A DNA stretch of 64,000 bases, taken from Dipteronia dyeriana. Taxonomy: Eukaryota > Streptophyta > Magnoliopsida > Sapindales > Sapindaceae. Under the pieces are notes generated by a model. The model had not been told where the DNA came from and did not search any database. It saw only the letters and a program-made list of their open reading frames with translations. The translations under genes were made by a program, and so were the position numbers. The DNA lies in assembly GCA_032871835.1 (NCBI GenBank), contig CM065298.1:11351096-11415095 (forward strand). The letters run 5' to 3'. Position 1 is the stretch's first letter; each line of letters begins with the position of its first letter. Shown here one piece after another: positions 60,583 through 64,000 of this stretch.

Positions 60583-61619
60583 ATGAAGCAGAGAAACATG
60601 GTGTCTCTTTTGAGTCTCTTGTGCATTACTTTTCTGCTGCTTTCTGCAGCCTCCATGCATGGTGTTGAAGCAGTGAAGGAGTTTAAAGTTGGTGATGATT
60701 TCGGCTGGCAAGAGCCTGGGAACGACAACACTTCTGTTTACAGTCAGTGGGCTGGAAAGAACAGATTCCATGTTGGAGATTCTCTATGTGAGTTCATTCA
60801 TGTGTTTTACATCAATGCTTTCTGATCTCTTTCATTTTCACTGAAAATTTTGATTAATCTAGCAGTCAATTTGTTGTAGTTCACGAGCGTTTTTGAACTA
60901 AAGTAACACATATCCATACGTGTGTTTTTGAATTAAATTAACAGACTTTTTGAAAAAGTATCTATATGTGTTTTTGAACTAATTTAAAAAGTATAATATG
61001 TGCGTTATTGAACTAAATTAACATTCTTTCTAAAAAGGTATCCATATATGTGTTTTTGAACTAAATTAAAATACTTTCTGACTAGGTATCTATCAAGTGT
61101 TTTGAAGAAAAATACCCCTTTATTCATTTTTTGATGCAAAAAAAGAAGAAGAAAAAGAACAGTTTAGTAAATTCATTTACCAATTGTTGTGAAATTGTTT
61201 ATGTTGTTGATACTCATTTAACATTTTCATGTGATTGTGTGCATGCAGCATTTGAGTACAAGAATGATTCAGTATTTCTAGTGGAGAAATGGGGATACTA
61301 CCACTGCAACACAAGCGAAGCCATCATAGCCTTCAACAATGGCAAGAGTTTGATGAAACTTGACAGGCCAGGTCCTTTCTACTTCATCAGTGGCACCTTT
61401 GATCACTGCAGAAATGGACAGAGATTGCTTGTTGAAGTGATGGGTCTGCATCAGAGTCCTCACTCTCCACCCTCCACCATTGCAGCTCCTCCTGATACCA
61501 TGTTGGGTCCTGGACCTCTTCCAAGTTCATCAGAAGCACAATCACTTTTCTCTGATGTTATATTTTACTCTGTCTTTGTGGCTCATATTTTTATGTTATT
61601 TGGTTTTTGTTGTTATTAG
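60583..61619 (+). CDS. Early nodulin-like protein (phytocyanin family), GPI-anchored
   Basis: Two exons, 60583-60787 and 61249-61619, joined CTAT/CATTT with GT-AG sites, giving 191 residues. A signal peptide (about 1-30, LLSLLCITFLLLSAASMHG) leads into the plastocyanin-like domain: KEFKVGDDFGWQEPG, YSQWAGKNRFHVGDSLSFEY, DSVFLVEKWGYYHCN, and GTFDHCRNGQRLLVEV. A Ser/Pro-rich tail and a hydrophobic C-terminus (VIFYSVFVAHIFMLFGFCCY) suggest a GPI anchor at the plasma membrane. The two Cys for the disulphide are present, but the HNV-type copper His is DSV, as in ENODLs that do not bind blue copper. It is probably a cell-surface protein; the partner is unknown. The intron is about 460 bp with a tandem repeat. 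Confidence 0.92.
60885..61110 (+). repeat. Tandem repeat in the phytocyanin intron
   Basis: About four irregular units of 55-65 bp carrying GTGTTTTTGAACTAAATTAA and GTATC(C/T)ATA(T/C)GTGT. Confidence 0.8.
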
Positions 61620-62599
61620 ATTCCTGCTTTTTTGGAATCTTTTGTTTCTGATAATCTTATTATGTTATTTTTTTTACAGCTATTATGTTATTCATTTTGG
61701 AGATTGATGTTGTTTTGTTGGTTTAAGATATATTGGAGTCTGTATGTTTTGATTTTTAATTCTGAGAAACTTTGCATAATTTTTTTATAAAATTTTCTTG
61801 GGATCTCAATTTACTATGGCAGAGCTTCAATATTTTTATTGGTTTCTAAATTAATTATAAAGACATAAATAATGAGTCTAATCTATTTTGAAATGGTAGA
61901 ATTCAAAGTTCAAACTATTTGAGAATGATATATATTCAAGATTCTACTTCAGAATTTTATGACAAAAAGTTGAATACTTAAAGACAATTTTGATCTATTA
62001 AATTATAAAAATGTTTATAACTTTCCAAAACACAAAAATTATAATAAAATCATTTTTTTAAAACTGGGCAAAAAACTATCCAATTTTTATATCAGCATAA
62101 AGTTAGAAACAATATTTCGGAAGAAAAGAAGGGTTATCATCATTAAAACCTTAGTAGCAAATTTTGACAAAAAAATCGAGCTACCTAATTTTGTTTTATA
62201 GAATGAAACAACAATTAACACTACCCATAATTACCCATATGAGCAAAAAACACTATAATATTAGCTACTAACGGACTTTGAGACTTTCAATAGAAACAGG
62301 AGAGCAGTATATATTTGCATTAAAAAAAAATCAAGTATATACAGGATTTTTTTTTTTAAAAAAAAACAATTTGTTTTTGTCCAGCCCACATCTAAGATAA
62401 GTATTCCTGATCGAGCCCAACATGAGTAGGACAATCAACGTCGGCGTAAATTCAGAAAATTGGCTGGGCTTACCATCAATCCCTGAAGAAAAAGCTTTTT
62501 ACTTGTGGTTAGAGCTATTACAATTAATTCAGAATTTGTGGGAGAGGGACATGACTAATCTCAATGGTACACTCATAAAGGGCACATTACTAATCAAAC
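61620..62599. other. 3' flank of phytocyanin; AT-rich intergenic
   Basis: AT-rich DNA without a recognised gene to about 62400. The stretch 62400-62600 is less AT-rich and may hold the unrecognisable end of the ABCG remnant on the minus strand. Confidence 0.4.
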
Positions 62600-64000
62600 C
62601 TCATCTTGTCACATAGTTGATAGAAGAGGGTGAAAAGTGTGTAAAATGCTGATGCAACGACGGCTGCTGTGTGGTGATTTCGGTGCTATTGAAACAGTCA
62701 TCATGCCATAGTACATGTGATGAAGAAGAACCGGAAGAACTTTGATAGTGCCCATTCAAAGCTCGCTATTGCATACACTTTGAGAGAGTAATACGTGGTT
62801 TGAACAAATATGTACGGTATTTCAAATATCACCTGCCACGGACAATTACTAAAACTTCACCAATCAGACCGAAAATGAAATATGCTTAGAGTTTTCGCTT
62901 TGTGTCATTTCTAGGTTATTGGTAAAACAATTATGTTGGTCATGAAGTCTGTTCTCCTTACCTGTTCTAAGGCATATGGTAAAGCTGAGTACTTTCCAGC
63001 AGCTCTTTCGCAAAAAAAGATTGTTCTTTCGACTGCTACAACTGGCTGGCTGTACAGTCTAGCAATTGTTGATTCCTACGAATAGGACAGAAACATACAT
63101 GCTCCAATTATCACGGTTAGATCCATTGAGTTCTCCCTGAATACAGAAATTGAATAAAGTTTGTATAGTGCTATCGGTTAAAGTTGGAAAATCATGAAAT
63201 GGAGTAGGCATGTATACTGACTGACCTTTTAGTGCCAACCTGCCAGAAGATTCTGCCAAGAACAAGAGCAGCTACGAAGGTGAAGCAGAACCGCCACTTT
63301 AGCCTTAGTTTACCTGTGCACAAACGCCACATGTGTTATCTATCAAAGACAATAAATTTAACAAGACGTTTCTGGTTTTATAGTTTATTATTAGTATTGC
63401 ACTCACTGATACAAGGATGATGATTTTTGATGCCCAGCAAAATCAATTCCAGGTTGAACTTCAGCGGCTTCCGAGCTTGCTTCTAGCATCCATGCTGCTC
63501 GATTTTGTTTTTCTCTAATTTTGGGAGCTCTTGGAATATATTTCGTTAATCAATGCGGCTTCTGACCCCAACCTAAATTTATTTTTAGGAAATCAAATCA
63601 ACAAGATCTTCATAATTAAAAAAATAAATAAAGAATTTCTTACTATAGAAATATAATAGAGAATACATTTTGTTGCATTTTGTGCGTCCTCTGTTCTCAA
63701 TATCTTTCAGTCTGTATTGGATTTTGTTTTTCTCAACTAGCTGCATCCATAAAACCTGCAAAGCATATCCAACAAGTCACTTCCGTTTGAGACCAAATTC
63801 TAACACCAAATCAAGTGAAAACAAGAGGTTCATCATCATTTCATTGTGGCTTACTTCTATTGGAAGTCTAAAGAAATATGAATATATGATAAAAGAATTC
63901 TCACAGATGTTTATTGCTTTTTGGGGAACCTTAAATTCTGATAACGCCGTCAATGTAAGCACCAGTTTTTCCTCCCGCCAGAACATCCATCCGTGTAGTC
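62600..64000 (-). pseudogene. PDR-type ABCG transporter remnant (second half; continues beyond the window)
   Basis: Minus-strand pieces run in correct PDR order. 64000-63880: MDVLAGGKTGAYIDGVIRI, the part right after Walker A of the second ATPase domain. 63900-63780: ENSFIIYSYFFRLPIEVSHN. 63500-63415: [20 protein letters not shown], matching the PATWMLEV block. 63310-63230: FVAALVLGRIFWQVGTK. 63130-62960: [33 protein letters not shown] and ALPYA. 62850-62690: EIPYIFVQTTYYSL, then YAIASFEWALSKFFRFFF. Intact PDR proteins export hormones, waxes or toxins at the plasma membrane. Stops, frameshifts and loss of the signature LSGGQ/Walker B region make this a pseudogene. Confidence 0.82.

Overview
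This is nuclear DNA from a flowering plant, probably a eudicot; the species cannot be read from the window. It is AT-rich and intron-containing. Three ordinary plant genes lie in the last quarter, all on the + strand: a single-exon organellar mTERF protein (48945-50099), an 11-exon FTSHI2-type chloroplast AAA-ATPase (54061-59780) and a two-exon early-nodulin-like phytocyanin (60583-61619). Decayed fragments of an LRR receptor kinase (52735-53327) and a PDR/ABCG transporter (62600-64000, running off the edge) lie among them. The other 47-48 kb is a nest of transposable elements, many of which can be delimited from terminal repeats and target-site duplications (TSDs).

Layout. 1-3527: tail and 3' LTR of an Athila/Tat-like Ty3 element. 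4636-7965: a degenerate autonomous hAT transposon with an 8-bp TSD, whose 3' end plus flank is tandemly duplicated (7711-8382). 8450-9890: three copies, one inverted, of a leader-like sequence. 11820-12242: inverted LTR fragment, cut at its terminus by a minus-strand Ty1/copia element (12243-19690) that carries a perfect 352-bp tandem duplication. 20127-20646: hAT MITE. 20879-20904: CACTA-like terminus. 21060-21999: another LTR fragment. 22441-28993: a complete two-LTR element encoding only Gag and a spliced antisense ORF, with no pol. 29240-36000: two DUF1985/ULP-type genes of the Kaonashi type, a MuDR transposase tail and an 886-bp MULE with a 9-bp TSD.

37263-47695 holds the most unusual locus, a minus-strand gene in which an En/Spm-type (Ptta) transposase domain runs in one uninterrupted exon into a HAD/FCP1-NIF phosphatase domain. 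It has been broken up by two solo LTRs (37773-40174, TSD CACAT; 43526-46522, TSD GTATA) and a 5'-truncated LINE (40376-42690). The second solo LTR itself carries a tRNA-like sequence and a hAT MITE with a perfect 8-bp TSD.

The three host genes are not an operon and are separately transcribed. mTERF and FTSHI2 are both predicted organellar proteins, and both have TGGGCC-type site II promoter motifs. A 50-bp-arm hairpin (51585-51692) between them is a candidate small-RNA source. All calls come from reading the sequence by eye; family names rest on recognised motifs, not on searches.
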